DNA of 64,000 nt from Noviherbaspirillum soli (GCF_015352955.1 NZ_JACYOX010000007.1:62001-126000), one strand, 5' to 3'. Counted from the stretch's first letter, positions 9,402 to 19,406 are shown. A program made the numbers and translations. The notes: generated from the letters alone by a model not told the origin.

Positions 9402-9453
9402 GGTAGCGCATCCATCGATGAACCTGCCAGCCGCACCTCGCGGCCGCCCTCGG

Positions 9454-9488
9454 CAGATGGCAGATGGCAGATGGCAGATGGCAGATGG
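9454..9488. repeat. five perfect copies of the heptamer CAGATGG
   Basis: CAGATGG is repeated five times without error at 9454-9488, immediately downstream of the chemoreceptor stop codon at 9502-9504. Such microsatellites change copy number by slippage; here it would affect only the untranslated region. Confidence 0.9.
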
Positions 9489-9501
9489 CAGGTGCGGAAG
9501 G

Positions 9502-11187
9502 TTAAAACTCTTCCCAGTCAGCCTGTTGCGACACCGCCTGCGTGGTTGTTTTTCCTTGCACGGTCACCTGTCGCGCCTTTGGTGCCTGCGCAACTGTTCT
9601 GACCGTGCGTGCGGCCGGCGCCGCCGCTGCCTGCGCACCGCCCTGTACGCGGAAGATGCCGACCGCTTTCGCCAGCGTCGCAGCCTGGTCCTTCATCGAT
9701 TCGGCTGCGGCGGCTGCCTGCTCGACCAGTGCGGCGTTCTGCTGCGTGACCTGGTCCATCTGGGAGACGGCTTCATTGACCTGCTCGATGCCGACGCGCT
9801 GCTCGCCGCTGGCGGCAGCAATCTCGCTGATGATGTCCGAGACGCGCTTTACGCTCGATACCACCTCGTGCATTGTCGAGCCGGCCCTTTGCGCCTGGTC
9901 CATGCCGACTTCGACCTTGGAAGCCGAGTCTTCGATCAGGCCCTTGATCTCGCGCGCCGCCGCAGCCGAGCGCTGGGCCAGGGTGCGCACCTCGGTGGCC
10001 ACCACCGCAAAGCCGCGCCCCTGCTCGCCGGCACGGGCCGCTTCCACCGCCGCGTTCAGCGCGAGGATGTTGGTCTGGAAGGCGATGCCATCGATGGTGC
10101 CGATGATCTCCGCAATCTTTTTCGACGACGCTTCGATCGCGCTCATGGTGCCGACGACTTCGCTGACGACCGTGCCGCCCTGCTGGGCCACCTCGGAGGC
10201 GGCACGCGCCAGTTGATTGGCCTGGCCGGCGTTCTGCGCATTCTGCTGCACGGTGGAGGTCAGTTCTTCCATCGAGGAAGCCGTCTCCTCCAGGCTGGAC
10301 GCCTGCTGCTCGGTACGGGCCGACAAGTCCTGGTTGCCGCTGGCGATTTCCGCGGAAGCGGTGCCGATCATGTCAGTGCTGTTGCGTACGTCCGTGACGA
10401 TGTGTACGAGGCTGGCATTCATGTCGCGCAGCGCCGCCATGAGGTCACCGGTCTCGTCCCGCGAGCGTACCGTCAGATTGGCCGTCAGGTCGCCCTGCGC
10501 TACCAGCTTGGCCGCCGTCACGGCTTCCTGCAGCGGAACCGTAATGCGCCGGCTGATCCAGACTGCCAGCATCAGACCGATCAATGCCGCCGCCGCGCCG
10601 CCGCCGATCAGCGTGGCACTGGTCATGGACTTCAGCGCCGCGGCATCCTTTTCGCGCTGCGCGAGCAGCGAGGCTTCCGCGTCATAGATCTGGCGCAGTT
10701 CCTCGCGCATGGCGTCCATGCCCTTCTTGCCGCGACCCTGCCGCACCAGCGCCACCACGTCCTTCATGTCGTCGTCGGACGCCTTGCGTCGCGCCTCTAT
10801 GACCGGCTCGACGGCCTCCTGCATCCACTGCCGACGATATTCGGCAAGCCTGGCAAAGCGCTCCTGCTGCGCCGAATTGTCAGCGGTCAGCGATTTCGCC
10901 TTGTCGAAATGCGCCTGGAACTGCTCCACGCCAGCTCTGTAGGGCTCCAGCGACGCCTCCTTGCCGGTCAGCGCAAAGCCGCGCTCCCCGGTCTCGATGT
11001 TGATCAGGCTTTCCAGGATGGCCTTCACCTCAACCATCACCTCATAGGTGTGGACGTTCCATGTGTTGGCTTGTCCCAATCTGGCGAAATTGCCGTAGGC
11101 GACCGTTACCAGAATGATCATGGCAGCGACGAGCGCGCCGAAGCCGGCATACAGCTTGGTGCCGATTTTCCAATCCTTGAATTGCAT
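9502..11187 (-). CDS. methyl-accepting chemotaxis protein with CHASE3 sensor and DWEEF tether
   Basis: A protein of 561 aa with a first membrane segment at about 12-32, a periplasmic CHASE3 domain at about 40-185 (the motif [14 protein letters not shown] is typical), a second membrane segment at about 190-212, and a HAMP domain. The long signalling hairpin has its tip in [20 protein letters not shown]. It ends in DWEEF, the pentapeptide form that tethers CheR and CheB methylation enzymes (NWETF in E. coli). Transmembrane receptors like this pass signals to CheA/CheW. The gene is alone. A GCCGATAG word at 11260-11267 (minus strand) resembles a flagellar sigma-28 -10 element but has a poor -35. 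Confidence 0.93.
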   Translation of the reverse strand: MQFKDWKIGTKLYAGFGALVAAMIILVTVAYGNFARLGQANTWNVHTYEVMVEVKAILESLINIETGERGFALTGKEASLEPYRAGVEQFQAHFDKAKSLTADNSAQQERFARLAEYRRQWMQEAVEPVIEARRKASDDDMKDVVALVRQGRGKKGMDAMREELRQIYDAEASLLAQREKDAAALKSMTSATLIGGGAAAALIGLMLAVWISRRITVPLQEAVTAAKLVAQGDLTANLTVRSRDETGDLMAALRDMNASLVHIVTDVRNSTDMIGTASAEIASGNQDLSARTEQQASSLEETASSMEELTSTVQQNAQNAGQANQLARAASEVAQQGGTVVSEVVGTMSAIEASSKKIAEIIGTIDGIAFQTNILALNAAVEAARAGEQGRGFAVVATEVRTLAQRSAAAAREIKGLIEDSASKVEVGMDQAQRAGSTMHEVVSSVKRVSDIISEIAAASGEQRVGIEQVNEAVSQMDQVTQQNAALVEQAAAAAESMKDQAATLAKAVGIFRVQGGAQAAAAPAARTVRTVAQAPKARQVTVQGKTTTQAVSQQADWEEF

Positions 11188-11484
11188 GTTGTTGTCTCTT
11201 GGGTCAGTGGTCCGGCCAGTCGCCGTCGAAGTAAGGCGCCCGCTCGGACCCTCGAGCTTCTATCGGCTTTCATCGCCGAAAACAAATGACGCAAGAACAA
11301 CTTCGGGTGAATATTTTTGCAGACACCGGCACGCTTGCGAGGCGCCTCCACGCCATGGGCGCGCAAGGCCATGACATTTCTCTCGATCGGTGCTGAAGGT
11401 GGGACGTGCTTGCCGCTGCAAGGGGCGTTGTGATCGAACCAGCAGCTGGCAGCCGGATCGGCCCACCTTGGGAAAGCGACGCTG

Positions 11485-12219
11485 TCAGTCCTTGCCCGCC
11501 CCCTGGATGCCTGCCTTCATCGCTTCCTTCTCGGCCTGCTCCTTCAGGAAGGATTTGAAGAACTGCAGAAGGTTCACGTTCTTCAAGTCCTGCGGACGCT
11601 CGCTGTGGCAGCGCGGGCAGCGGCACACGAAGCCCATGCGACTGACCAGCGTCACGTTACGCACGAGGAAATTACGGCCAAGGAAACCGCTGGCGTCGTC
11701 AATGTAGGTTCTGGTGATTTCCTGGCCGGGCTGTATGTCCTTGAGTGCGCGCAGGCCCTGCTCGCCGCTCGCGCCGTCGATCACCGTCAGTTCGGCGGAC
11801 GGATCGCAGGAGTGGTTGACGCGGCCAAGCGTCTGGTACAGGCCATGGCCCAGGTGCTCGCCTTCGCCGGGACCATAGCCGACCTGACAAGCGCTGATAC
11901 CGGCATGAAGCTTGCCGACCATCGCCGGCGGCAAGCCATAGCGCCGCGCCATCAGCCGCTCGATTTCCCGGTCCTGGCGAGTGTTCTCATGTACGTTCGT
12001 GCTGCGCAGTTGCCATGCATAGTAGGCGTCGCGCAGTCGGGTATCGGCAATGAGCCGGTGGGTCAAGTCCCAGGCCGGGCTGCCCAGCTCCACATCGCTG
12101 CCGGCCACTGCCACGAGGGGCTTTTCGCGCAGGATTTCCTCGCCGGCGGCAATCGGCGCAGTCGCCAGCAATTGCATCCCGCCTGCGTTATCCCACTTCA
12201 CTACGCTCCACTTAACCAT
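11485..12219 (-). CDS. SET-domain protein lysine methyltransferase-like, SMYD-type motifs
   Basis: A protein of 244 aa; ATG 12219 (MVKWSVVKW) is preferred because AGGGGA sits 6 nt before it, though 12243 is possible. The SET core is seen as GRVNHSCDPSAEL at about 130-142, the catalytic NHSC pseudoknot motif, followed by GQEITRTYIDD. A post-SET cysteine cluster CRCPRC follows near 208, which with a third motif Cys normally binds zinc. SET enzymes methylate lysines using S-adenosylmethionine and are common in eukaryotes; bacterial members occur but their substrates are mostly unknown. It is 140 bp downstream of the GGDEF-EAL gene on the same strand. Confidence 0.85.
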   Translation of the reverse strand: MVKWSVVKWDNAGGMQLLATAPIAAGEEILREKPLVAVAGSDVELGSPAWDLTHRLIADTRLRDAYYAWQLRSTNVHENTRQDREIERLMARRYGLPPAMVGKLHAGISACQVGYGPGEGEHLGHGLYQTLGRVNHSCDPSAELTVIDGASGEQGLRALKDIQPGQEITRTYIDDASGFLGRNFLVRNVTLVSRMGFVCRCPRCHSERPQDLKNVNLLQFFKSFLKEQAEKEAMKAGIQGAGKD

Positions 12220-12360
12220 CCACATCCCCTGCCCGGCCGGCAAAAAGCCGTGATTCTACGCTGATTGGGGTCGATGCACCGAAGCGCCGGCACTGAGCAA
12301 TGCTGCCTTGAATGCATGCCACCGGCGTGACGATGCCTCAAGCGAGCGCCAGCGCAGCTT

Positions 12361-14130
12361 CTAGGAGCCTGCGCGGCAGAAGACCCCTAGATCTTCAAGC
12401 GCCCATGCCACCAGTTCCCGCGCTTCCATGGGCTTGCCGTACAGGTAGCCCTGTCCCTTGTCGCAACCGAGCTGCATGACGACGGCGGCCTGGGCCGTGG
12501 TCTCGATGCCTTCCGCCACCGTGTCCATGCCCAGGCTGTGGGCCACCATCACGGTAGCCTCGATCAGAACCCGGTGATGCATGCTGGTGTCGGCGTGGCA
12601 GACGAAGGAGCGGTCTATCTTCACCGTATTGACGGGCATCTGGTGCAGACAGGCGAGCGATGAATAGCCGGTGCCGAAGTCGTCCAGCGCCAGCTGTATG
12701 CCCAGGGATTGCAGGCGCATCAGGCAGTCGCGCACTTCCGCGTCTTGCGCCGCCAGGCTTTCCGTCACCTCCAGCTGCAGCAGGCCGGCCGGCATGCCGG
12801 TGGCCTGCAGAACCGCAGCCACGCTTTCGACGAGATCCGGCTGCGCCAGCTGTGCCCGCGACAGGTTCACTGCCAGCCTGCGTGGCGCGCGTGTCCCGAG
12901 TTCGGCTTGCCAGCGCATGAATTCCTGGCATGCGGTGGCCAGAACGAAATGCCCGAGAGCGCCGATCAGCCCCGATTCTTCGGCAATGCCAATGAATTCC
13001 ACCGGCGGCACCAGACCGCGCACCGGGTGCAGCCACCTGACCAGGGCTTCGACGCCGGCCGCCTGCTCGATGACGCCGTCCGGCCGAAAGCCCACCACGG
13101 GCTGGTAGACCACAAACAGCTCGTCCTCCGCCAGCGCCCGCCTCAGCGCCACTTCGATGTCGCCGCGGTGCTCCGCGCGGCCGCGCATCGCGTGGTCAAA
13201 CAGCGCGTACATCGCGCCGCCTGAACGCTTGGCCTCGCGCATGGCAATGCTGGCATCCTGCAGGATGCGTTCCGCGCCGCTGGCATCCCCGTCCAGAACC
13301 ACGATGCCCATGCTGAAATGGCAGACGATCTGCTTTCCGCCCACGCTGCAGGGCACGGCAAGCGCCTTGAGCAGCCGCTGCGCGACCCGTTCGGCCAGGT
13401 CCGGCGCACGGACGCCATCCACCACCACCACGAATTCATCACTCCCGATCCGTGCAACCAGGTCGCCGGTTCCGGCGGCTTCGGCGTCGGTCAGCGCATG
13501 CTGGCGCAAGGCGGTTCGCAGCCGTTCACCCATCAACCTCAGGATGTCGTCGCCGGCGGTCGTGCCGAGCATGTCGTTGATCTGCCGGAATCGGTCGCAG
13601 TTCAGGAACAGCAATGCGCCGCGTCGCGCGGCCGCCGGGCTGCTGTCCATCATGGACTGCAGGTGTTCAATCAGTTCGACCCGGTTAGGTATGCCGGTCA
13701 GCGAGTCGATCCGCGCGGCATGGCTGAGCTCGCGGGCAAGCTGGTCCTGTTCGCGCCGCATTTCGAGCGTGACGTCGGTCAGCGAGATCATCAGCCGCGC
13801 GTTGTCGAGCTTCAGAACGCTCAGCGCGAGCACGGTAGGCGACCGTTCATGGGGCAGGCCGATGCCCAGTTCGACCTTGACTGCCTCGCAAACGATGCCC
13901 GAGGCCGGCGCAAAGTCGCGAATCATCTGCTGCAGTTGCGGAACATACGGCGCCATGACCGTGAAAAGATTGTCAAGGTTGCCTTGCCTTGCCAGCGGCA
14001 TCAGCAGGCGCGACGCCATCGGATTGAGCATTTCCACGTCGCCATTGCTGGCGGTCTGCATCAGGCCGATCGGGGTCCGATACAGGAATTGCAATAATGT
14101 TTCGTAATCGTCGGTAGCCTGCTCTGCCAT
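12361..14130 (-). CDS. PAS-GGDEF-EAL cyclic-di-GMP protein
   Basis: A protein of 589 aa without membrane segments. Residues about 10-130 look like a PAS-type sensor, about 140-305 form a GGDEF domain and about 320-575 an EAL domain. The cyclase signature is altered to RIGSDEF, and the RxxD inhibitory site five residues before it is missing (Gly in place of Arg). The EAL side is intact: GVEALVRW, NLSRAQL, LEVTES, LDDFGTGYSS, KIDRSF and AEGIET. I infer that it mainly hydrolyses c-di-GMP, with the GGDEF half possibly acting as a GTP sensor. Confidence 0.9.
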   Translation of the reverse strand: MAEQATDDYETLLQFLYRTPIGLMQTASNGDVEMLNPMASRLLMPLARQGNLDNLFTVMAPYVPQLQQMIRDFAPASGIVCEAVKVELGIGLPHERSPTVLALSVLKLDNARLMISLTDVTLEMRREQDQLARELSHAARIDSLTGIPNRVELIEHLQSMMDSSPAAARRGALLFLNCDRFRQINDMLGTTAGDDILRLMGERLRTALRQHALTDAEAAGTGDLVARIGSDEFVVVVDGVRAPDLAERVAQRLLKALAVPCSVGGKQIVCHFSMGIVVLDGDASGAERILQDASIAMREAKRSGGAMYALFDHAMRGRAEHRGDIEVALRRALAEDELFVVYQPVVGFRPDGVIEQAAGVEALVRWLHPVRGLVPPVEFIGIAEESGLIGALGHFVLATACQEFMRWQAELGTRAPRRLAVNLSRAQLAQPDLVESVAAVLQATGMPAGLLQLEVTESLAAQDAEVRDCLMRLQSLGIQLALDDFGTGYSSLACLHQMPVNTVKIDRSFVCHADTSMHHRVLIEATVMVAHSLGMDTVAEGIETTAQAAVVMQLGCDKGQGYLYGKPMEARELVAWALEDLGVFCRAGS

Positions 14131-14254
14131 AACTCGTATCTGTTCGTGCGCCCGATGAACTTGGAGGATGAATTATCAGGGATTTTAAGTATATCCATAT
14201 GGAAATTTTTTGCTTTGTGGATTTTTTCACACTTTTTTGCTGGGCTTTGTTCGT

Positions 14255-14604
14255 TCAGGCCGGGGCGCGGTAAAGGCCGCGGGCGGCAATCTTTGCGCCG
14301 CGGCGACGCTCGATGGTGTCATCCAGCGCCATGAGCAAGGAGCACGACGGCGCGAAGGTCTCGACCATGGCGGCGAGCAAGCGCCCGCTTGCCTTCGGGG
14401 ACGGCCAGACCTTGCGGTCGAGCACCGGTGGAACCGCTGGAGCTGGCGATCTTCAGACAGGCCCGTGACGCGCAGGATAGCCGTCACCGTGCGCGCACCC
14501 ACGGCAACGATGGCGCCCTTGATCAGGGTCTGAACCGATTGCGGTACCCGCCTGGAAAACAGGACTGGAATACTGAACTGGCACCGGCAGGCTCGTTGGG
14601 CCAT
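14255..14604 (-). pseudogene. transposase remnant (IS701/DDE_5-like) with a one-base frameshift
   Basis: One minus-strand frame starts near 14604 and reads LFSRRVPQSVQTLIKGAIV, then TVTAILRVTGLSEDRQ and RFHR. After a single-base shift near position 14430 the next frame continues VLDRKVWPSPKASGRLLAAM, then FAPSCSLLMALDDTIERRR and ARGLYRAPA before a stop at 14255-14257. The LDDTIERR motif carries the first catalytic Asp of DDE_5/IS701-type transposases. The C-terminal two thirds are missing. It is a decayed fragment between the GGDEF-EAL gene and the Bug gene. Confidence 0.7.
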
Positions 14605-14716
14605 AGACGCTGCACCGCATCCGCCTCAGGCATCGCTGACACGGCGCGCTCAACTGGATTCAACTGCAACGGCCCCTCAAAAGGCAACTGCAGCTGATCG
14701 TGCCCCTGCATGCCCC

Positions 14717-15697
14717 TCAATCCACCTTGATGTTCCCGGTCCTTACCACCTCCCGCCACATCGCCAGCTCCGTCCCCAGCATGGTCCCGAACTCCGCCGG
14801 CGTGGCGCTGTAAGCCTCCGCGCCTTCGCTAACCAGGCGTCCCTTCAACGGCTCCTTGGCCGACGCCTCGTTGATCAGCGCATTGAGCCTGGTGACAATC
14901 GGCGCAGGCAGGCCGTCCGGTGCGACGATGCCCCACCAGGTGGTGATGTTGAAATTCGGGATGCCGGCTTCCGCCACCGTCGGCACGTTGGGAAACAGGG
15001 GCGAGCGCTGCGCGCCGGTGACGGCGATCATGTCGACCGCGCCTGACTTCACGTATTGCAGCATGGTCGGGAAGGTGGCGAAGAAGGCGTGGGTGCGGCC
15101 GGCGAGGAAGTCGACCGTGGCCGGGCCGCTGCCCTTGTAGGGCACATGCGTGAGCCTGGCGCCGGTCTTCTGCACGAACAGTTCGCCCGCCAGATGGGTG
15201 ACGCTGCCGGCGCCGGAGGAGCAGAAGTCCAGCCCTTCGGGCTTGCCCTTGCTGGCCGCCACCAGGTCTTTCACGCTCTTGAAACCCATGCCCTTGCTGG
15301 TGACGACCATCAGCGGGCCGCGGCCTATCATCGCGATCGGCGTGAAGTCCTTCTTCACGTCATACGATGCCTTCTTCTCGGTGGCCGCATGGGTGACGAA
15401 GGTGGAGGTCACGAACAGCAGGGTGTAGCCGTCGGGGTCGGCGCGGGCCACCGACTTCGCGGCGATCGCGCCGCCGCCGCCGCCGCGGTTGTCCACCACC
15501 ACCGGCTGGCCAAGGCGGTCGGACAGGAACTTGCCCAGCTCGCGGGCGATGCTGTCGGTGCCGCCGCCAGCGGCGAACGGCACCACCAGGGTGATCGGGC
15601 GCTTGGGGTAGTCCTGGGCTGCTGCCATCAGCGGCATGGCGGCCAGCGAGAGTGCGATGGCCCTGAGCGCGAAACGGCGGCCGGTACGGAAAGTCAT
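14717..15697 (-). CDS. Bug-family (TctC) tricarboxylate-type solute-binding protein
   Basis: A protein of 326 aa; ATG 15697 follows AAGGAGA. The signal peptide ends near residue 25 (MPLMAAAQ). The mature start DYPKRPITLVVPFAAGGGTD and the later VPYKGSGPATVDFLAG are hallmark Bug motifs; these periplasmic proteins bind carboxylates with high affinity. No TctA/TctB membrane subunits are encoded here, so it is one of the many orphan Bug proteins of Burkholderiales. It lies about 90 bp after tcuB on the same strand, and a tricarboxylate such as tricarballylate, aconitate or citrate is a fair guess for its ligand. Confidence 0.93.
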   Translation of the reverse strand: MTFRTGRRFALRAIALSLAAMPLMAAAQDYPKRPITLVVPFAAGGGTDSIARELGKFLSDRLGQPVVVDNRGGGGGAIAAKSVARADPDGYTLLFVTSTFVTHAATEKKASYDVKKDFTPIAMIGRGPLMVVTSKGMGFKSVKDLVAASKGKPEGLDFCSSGAGSVTHLAGELFVQKTGARLTHVPYKGSGPATVDFLAGRTHAFFATFPTMLQYVKSGAVDMIAVTGAQRSPLFPNVPTVAEAGIPNFNITTWWGIVAPDGLPAPIVTRLNALINEASAKEPLKGRLVSEGAEAYSATPAEFGTMLGTELAMWREVVRTGNIKVD

Positions 15698-15790
15698 GGA
15701 GGTCTCCTTGTTGATTCTGATGAATGCGCCCGGCGGCATGGCGGCTGGCGCGCCGCGGGCGATGGGGTCGGGCGCTTTGGAAAGAAGTGC

Positions 15791-17002
15791 TCAGTCCGAT
15801 CCCAGCTGCAGCTTGTTGGCCTGCCGCTTTTCGATGGCCGACTTCAGAAGCGCCGCGCTGCGATAGATGCCATGCGCGAATTTCCCGTATGGCAGGGTGG
15901 CGAACAGCGCCATCACCACGCCCAGGTGCACCGCCAGCAGGAGCCCCATCGCACCGCTGTCGCGCCAGGCCAGCAGGGCCAGGCCGGTGGCGCTGGTCAG
16001 CAGCAGCAGCGCGATGAAGCCGCGGTCCATCGGCCGCTGCTTGACGTCGCCCTGGGCCGGATCGCGCCTGAGGTTCAGCCACAGCAGGCCGGCCGGCCCG
16101 ACCAGGAGGCCGATGCCGCCGGCGGTGCCGAGCAGCACCGGCAGGCTGGTCAGCGCATACGGCGCAGGCAGGCCCAGCAGATAGTGGTACAGCGTGGCCA
16201 CCGAGGTGGCGGCGAAGCACAGCATGAAGCCATAGAAGGTGAAATGGTGAAAGCGCCGCCGCGCCAGCGTGAAGCGGTCGTCTTCCTCGTTGCAGCCGTC
16301 GCCATGGCCGCCGTCCAGGTATTTCAGCGTCAGCGCGTTCTTCGCCGCTTCCGCCACCGCCGGAGCGGAGACCTGGCCCGGCGACACGTCGCGCCAGAAG
16401 CGCGTAACGCCAATGCCCAGCGCCAGCACGGCGAAGCCGAACACGGCGCCGAACATCGCTGCCATCAGGTTATGCGGGAAGATCGCATAGAAATTGCCGG
16501 CCAGCGGCGCATGCAGCAGCGTGCCGTTGCGCGCCAGCGCCAGCACCAGGAACAGCGCCAGGCCGGCCGCCAGCGCCAGCGCCACCGTCAGGCCGTTGCG
16601 CTTGTAGAGCGCGCCCAATGCCGGCGGCCATGCATACTCGGCATAGGTCTGGCCGCGCACCGTGGCCATCGCATGCGGCACGTTGACCGCGAACTCATGC
16701 GGCGGCGCGTACTGGCAGGCGTGATAGCAGGCGCCGCAGTTGTGGCACAGGTTGGCCAGGTAGTTGACGTCGGCCTTGCCGAATTCCAGCCGGCGCGTCA
16801 TGGCCGGGAACACCGCGCAGAAGCCTTCGCAATAGCGGCAGGCATTGCAGATCTGCATCTGGCGCGCCACTTCGGCCTCCGGCCCGGTCAGGGCCAGCAC
16901 CCGGAATTCGGGCTGCGGGCCGCCGGCATTGCGCAGCACGCGGTCTTCGGAGGGGGATACCTGGTCGCGCGCGTCGCGCACCAGCGCTTCAAGCTGCTGC
17001 AT
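15791..17002 (-). CDS. tcuB: TcuB, iron-sulfur/heme membrane partner of tricarballylate dehydrogenase
   Basis: A protein of 403 aa; ATG 17002 ([11 protein letters not shown]) follows AAGGAAAA and overlaps the end of tcuA by 14 bp. The N-terminal part carries two cysteine clusters, [11 protein letters not shown] and [11 protein letters not shown], for two 4Fe-4S centres. Several membrane helices follow, with histidines that may bind heme. In Salmonella TcuB reoxidises the flavin of TcuA and passes electrons into the respiratory chain. Overlap with tcuA implies translational coupling. Confidence 0.93.
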   Translation of the reverse strand: MQQLEALVRDARDQVSPSEDRVLRNAGGPQPEFRVLALTGPEAEVARQMQICNACRYCEGFCAVFPAMTRRLEFGKADVNYLANLCHNCGACYHACQYAPPHEFAVNVPHAMATVRGQTYAEYAWPPALGALYKRNGLTVALALAAGLALFLVLALARNGTLLHAPLAGNFYAIFPHNLMAAMFGAVFGFAVLALGIGVTRFWRDVSPGQVSAPAVAEAAKNALTLKYLDGGHGDGCNEEDDRFTLARRRFHHFTFYGFMLCFAATSVATLYHYLLGLPAPYALTSLPVLLGTAGGIGLLVGPAGLLWLNLRRDPAQGDVKQRPMDRGFIALLLLTSATGLALLAWRDSGAMGLLLAVHLGVVMALFATLPYGKFAHGIYRSAALLKSAIEKRQANKLQLGSD

Positions 17003-18401
17003 GGTGTTTTCCTTGTTTCGCTTCGAGCGCCGCGGCGGCGGCGCGGGTGCCGGCAATGCGGCCAAAGGCGGTGCCGATCGACATGCCGACGCCGGCGGTA
17101 TAGCCCTTGCCCAGCACATTGCCGGCCATCATTTCACCGGCGACGAACAGGTTGTCGCTGGGCCGGCCGCCGAAATGCACCGCGGCATGCTCGTCGACCT
17201 TCAGGCCGAGATAGGTGAAGGTGATGCCCGGCCGCAGCGGATAGCCATAGAACGGCGCGGTATCGATCGGCCGCGCCCAGTGGGTCTTGGCCGGCGCCAG
17301 GCCTTCGGTATGGCAGTCGTCGAGCGCGGTGTGGTCGAAGGTGCCGACGCGGCAGGCGGCGTTGTAGTCCGACAGGGTGCGCATGAACTGCTCGCGCGGC
17401 AGGCCGAGCTTGTCGGCCAGTTCAGGCAGGCTGCCCGCCACCGTGCCCGGAAACACCGGCGGCATGAAGCGCCCCACGGCCTTGGCGTCGATGATGGAGT
17501 AGCCGATCTGCCCGGGCTGGCCGGCCACCAGCCGGCCCCAGATCGCATAGCGCTTGGGCCAGAAGTCCTCGCCCTCGTCGTAGAAGCGCTCGGCATCGCG
17601 GTTCACCACCACGCCCAGCGAGACGCAGTCGATGCGGGTGCAGATGCCGCCGTCGTACAGCGGCGCGCGGGCGTCGATCGCCACGCAGTGCGATTGCGAC
17701 GGATCGCCGATCACGTCGGCGCCGGCATCGATCATGTATTTCAGCAGCACGCCCTGGTTGAAGCGGGTGCCGCGGATCAGGAAATTGTCGGCCGGCCATT
17801 CGCCGGCGTCGTTCTGGCCCCAGGCTTCGCGCAGCCATTCGCGGTTGGACTCGAAGCCGCCGGCCGCCAGCACGCAGGCGCGGGCCTCGAAGCGGCGCTC
17901 GCCGCTGCGGGCGGCGGCGAAGCGGCCTTCATCGAGCTCGATCGCATCGACCGGCGTCTCGTAGAGCACCTTGACGCCCATCGCCTCGGCGCTGCGGTAA
18001 TAGGCGTTCACCAGGGCCTTGCCGCCGCCCATGAAGAAGGCGTTGGTGCGCGCCACGTGCAGCGCGCCCGACAGCGGCGGCTGGAAGCGCACGCCATGCT
18101 TCTGCATCCACGGCCGGCAGTTCGACGAGGCGCGTATGGCCAGCCGCGCCAGCTTTTCATCGGTCAGGCCGCCGGTCACCTTCAGCAGGTCCTGCCAGTA
18201 CTCTTCCTCGGGATAGGCGTCCACCAGCACGTCCTGCGGCGCATCGTGCATGCAGCGCAGGTTGCGGGTGTGCTGGGAATTGCCGCCGCGCCATGCGCGC
18301 GGCGCCGATTCCAGCATCAGCACCGAGGCGCCCGCCTCGCGCGCCATCAGGGCGGCACACAGGGCGGCGTTTCCGCCGCCAATTACCAGTACGTCGTACA
18401 T
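16989..18401 (-). CDS. tcuA: TcuA, FAD-dependent tricarballylate dehydrogenase
   Basis: A protein of 470 aa opening with the FAD-binding Rossmann motif [17 protein letters not shown]. It has fumarate-reductase/succinate-dehydrogenase-like features, including the second FAD segment [19 protein letters not shown] near the C-terminus. TcuA oxidises tricarballylate to cis-aconitate, which enters the citric acid cycle. The order LysR-tcuA-tcuB-binding protein on one strand supports this, although related tricarboxylate or dicarboxylate substrates cannot be excluded. The usual major-facilitator TcuC is absent from the operon; a Bug protein takes the downstream place. Confidence 0.93.
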   Translation of the reverse strand: MYDVLVIGGGNAALCAALMAREAGASVLMLESAPRAWRGGNSQHTRNLRCMHDAPQDVLVDAYPEEEYWQDLLKVTGGLTDEKLARLAIRASSNCRPWMQKHGVRFQPPLSGALHVARTNAFFMGGGKALVNAYYRSAEAMGVKVLYETPVDAIELDEGRFAAARSGERRFEARACVLAAGGFESNREWLREAWGQNDAGEWPADNFLIRGTRFNQGVLLKYMIDAGADVIGDPSQSHCVAIDARAPLYDGGICTRIDCVSLGVVVNRDAERFYDEGEDFWPKRYAIWGRLVAGQPGQIGYSIIDAKAVGRFMPPVFPGTVAGSLPELADKLGLPREQFMRTLSDYNAACRVGTFDHTALDDCHTEGLAPAKTHWARPIDTAPFYGYPLRPGITFTYLGLKVDEHAAVHFGGRPSDNLFVAGEMMAGNVLGKGYTAGVGMSIGTAFGRIAGTRAAAAALEAKQGKHHAAA

Positions 18402-18479
18402 CGTCAGTCTCCCGGCTCAATGGCGGGGACTGTAGCGGCCCATGCGGTTTGCCGCCAGACCACCGGCGGCAACGGGCCT

Positions 18480-19406
18480 TCAGGATTCGTGAAGGGTGGC
18501 GCCCGGCCAGCGTCCCTGCAGCACCAGGTCGCGCATCACGCTCTGCAGCACCACCCGCGCCGCCAGCCCGGCCGGCGACAGTTCATCGTCCGACAGGCTG
18601 GTCAGCAGGTTGGGACGGCGCACCGCGCTGTCGGCGATCTCCAGCGTGACCAGCGGCTCCCCGCCCAGCCGCGCCAGCGCCGCGCCCGGCTGTATGGTGG
18701 CGCCATAGCCGGCCCGCACCGCGTCCATCAGCACCGCCAGGCCATCGATCTCGGCCACCACGTTCAACGCATAGCGGCCGCGGCTGGAGGCGGCATTGAG
18801 CAAGGCCCGCAGGCCGTGCTGGTTGCTGGGCAGGATCAGCGGCAGGTCGGCCAGCTCGCCGACCTCGACCCGTTCACGATCCGGCAAGCCGGCCAGGCCG
18901 GGGCGCGCGATCAGGAACAGGCGCTCGTCGAGCACCGGCAGCACGCTCCAGCGCTGGCCGCGGTCGGCCTGGAACAGCACGGCCAGGTCGAGCTGGCGGG
19001 CGCGCAGCATGGAAGTCAGGTTGCCCGACAGGCTTTCCACCAGGTGCAGCCGCACTTCCGGATAGCGCTCGCGCATCGCCGCCATGAACGGCAGGCCCAG
19101 CACCGCGCTGGTGCTGGGCGGCAGGCCGACGCTGACATGGCCCGACAGCCGCGCCAGCTGGGCCGCGCGCACCGCGTCGTCGGCATGGCGCAGCGCGAGC
19201 TGGGCCTGGCGCCAGAAGGCCAGGCCGGCGTCGGTCGGCACCACGCCGGTGGACGTGCGCTGCAGCAAGCGCGTCGAGAGTTCGCCCTCCAGCCGGCTGA
19301 TCTGCTGGCTCAGCGCCGAGGTCACCACGCCGAGGTCGAGCGCGGCGCGGCCCATGCTGCCCAGTTCGACCACGCGCACGAAATAGCGCAGCTGGCGCAG
19401 TTCCAT
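18480..19406 (-). CDS. LysR-family regulator, probable activator of the tcu genes
   Basis: A protein of 308 aa from ATG 19406, with GGAGG just upstream inside the preceding gene; the stop of that EamA gene overlaps the ATG (TGATG). Residues 1-60 are the LysR winged helix (MELRQLRYFVRVVELGSMGR, VVTSALSQQISRLEGELS). The effector domain is of the NAC/CynR-like subgroup. It stands 78 bp upstream of tcuA on the same strand, the position of tcuR in other tcu loci, so it is likely to control them. The apparent longer frame through the EamA gene is antisense noise. Confidence 0.9.
   Translation of the reverse strand: MELRQLRYFVRVVELGSMGRAALDLGVVTSALSQQISRLEGELSTRLLQRTSTGVVPTDAGLAFWRQAQLALRHADDAVRAAQLARLSGHVSVGLPPSTSAVLGLPFMAAMRERYPEVRLHLVESLSGNLTSMLRARQLDLAVLFQADRGQRWSVLPVLDERLFLIARPGLAGLPDRERVEVGELADLPLILPSNQHGLRALLNAASSRGRYALNVVAEIDGLAVLMDAVRAGYGATIQPGAALARLGGEPLVTLEIADSAVRRPNLLTSLSDDELSPAGLAARVVLQSVMRDLVLQGRWPGATLHES

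Larger units (their letters stand above)
8990..9501. other. spacer with a perfect hairpin and a 7-bp microsatellite
   Basis: This 512-bp stretch holds no believable gene. It contains the hairpin at 9379-9401 and five copies of a heptamer at 9454-9488, both downstream of the chemoreceptor that is transcribed leftward. Confidence 0.5.

Noticed and set aside
9418-11289. long plus-strand reading frame of 623 codons
   Set aside because: It is antisense to the chemoreceptor gene, whose domain order is complete; it is an artefact of high GC content.
11260-11290. sigma-28 flagellar promoter for the chemoreceptor
   Set aside because: GCCGATAG matches the -10, but no TAAA-type -35 is found at the right distance.
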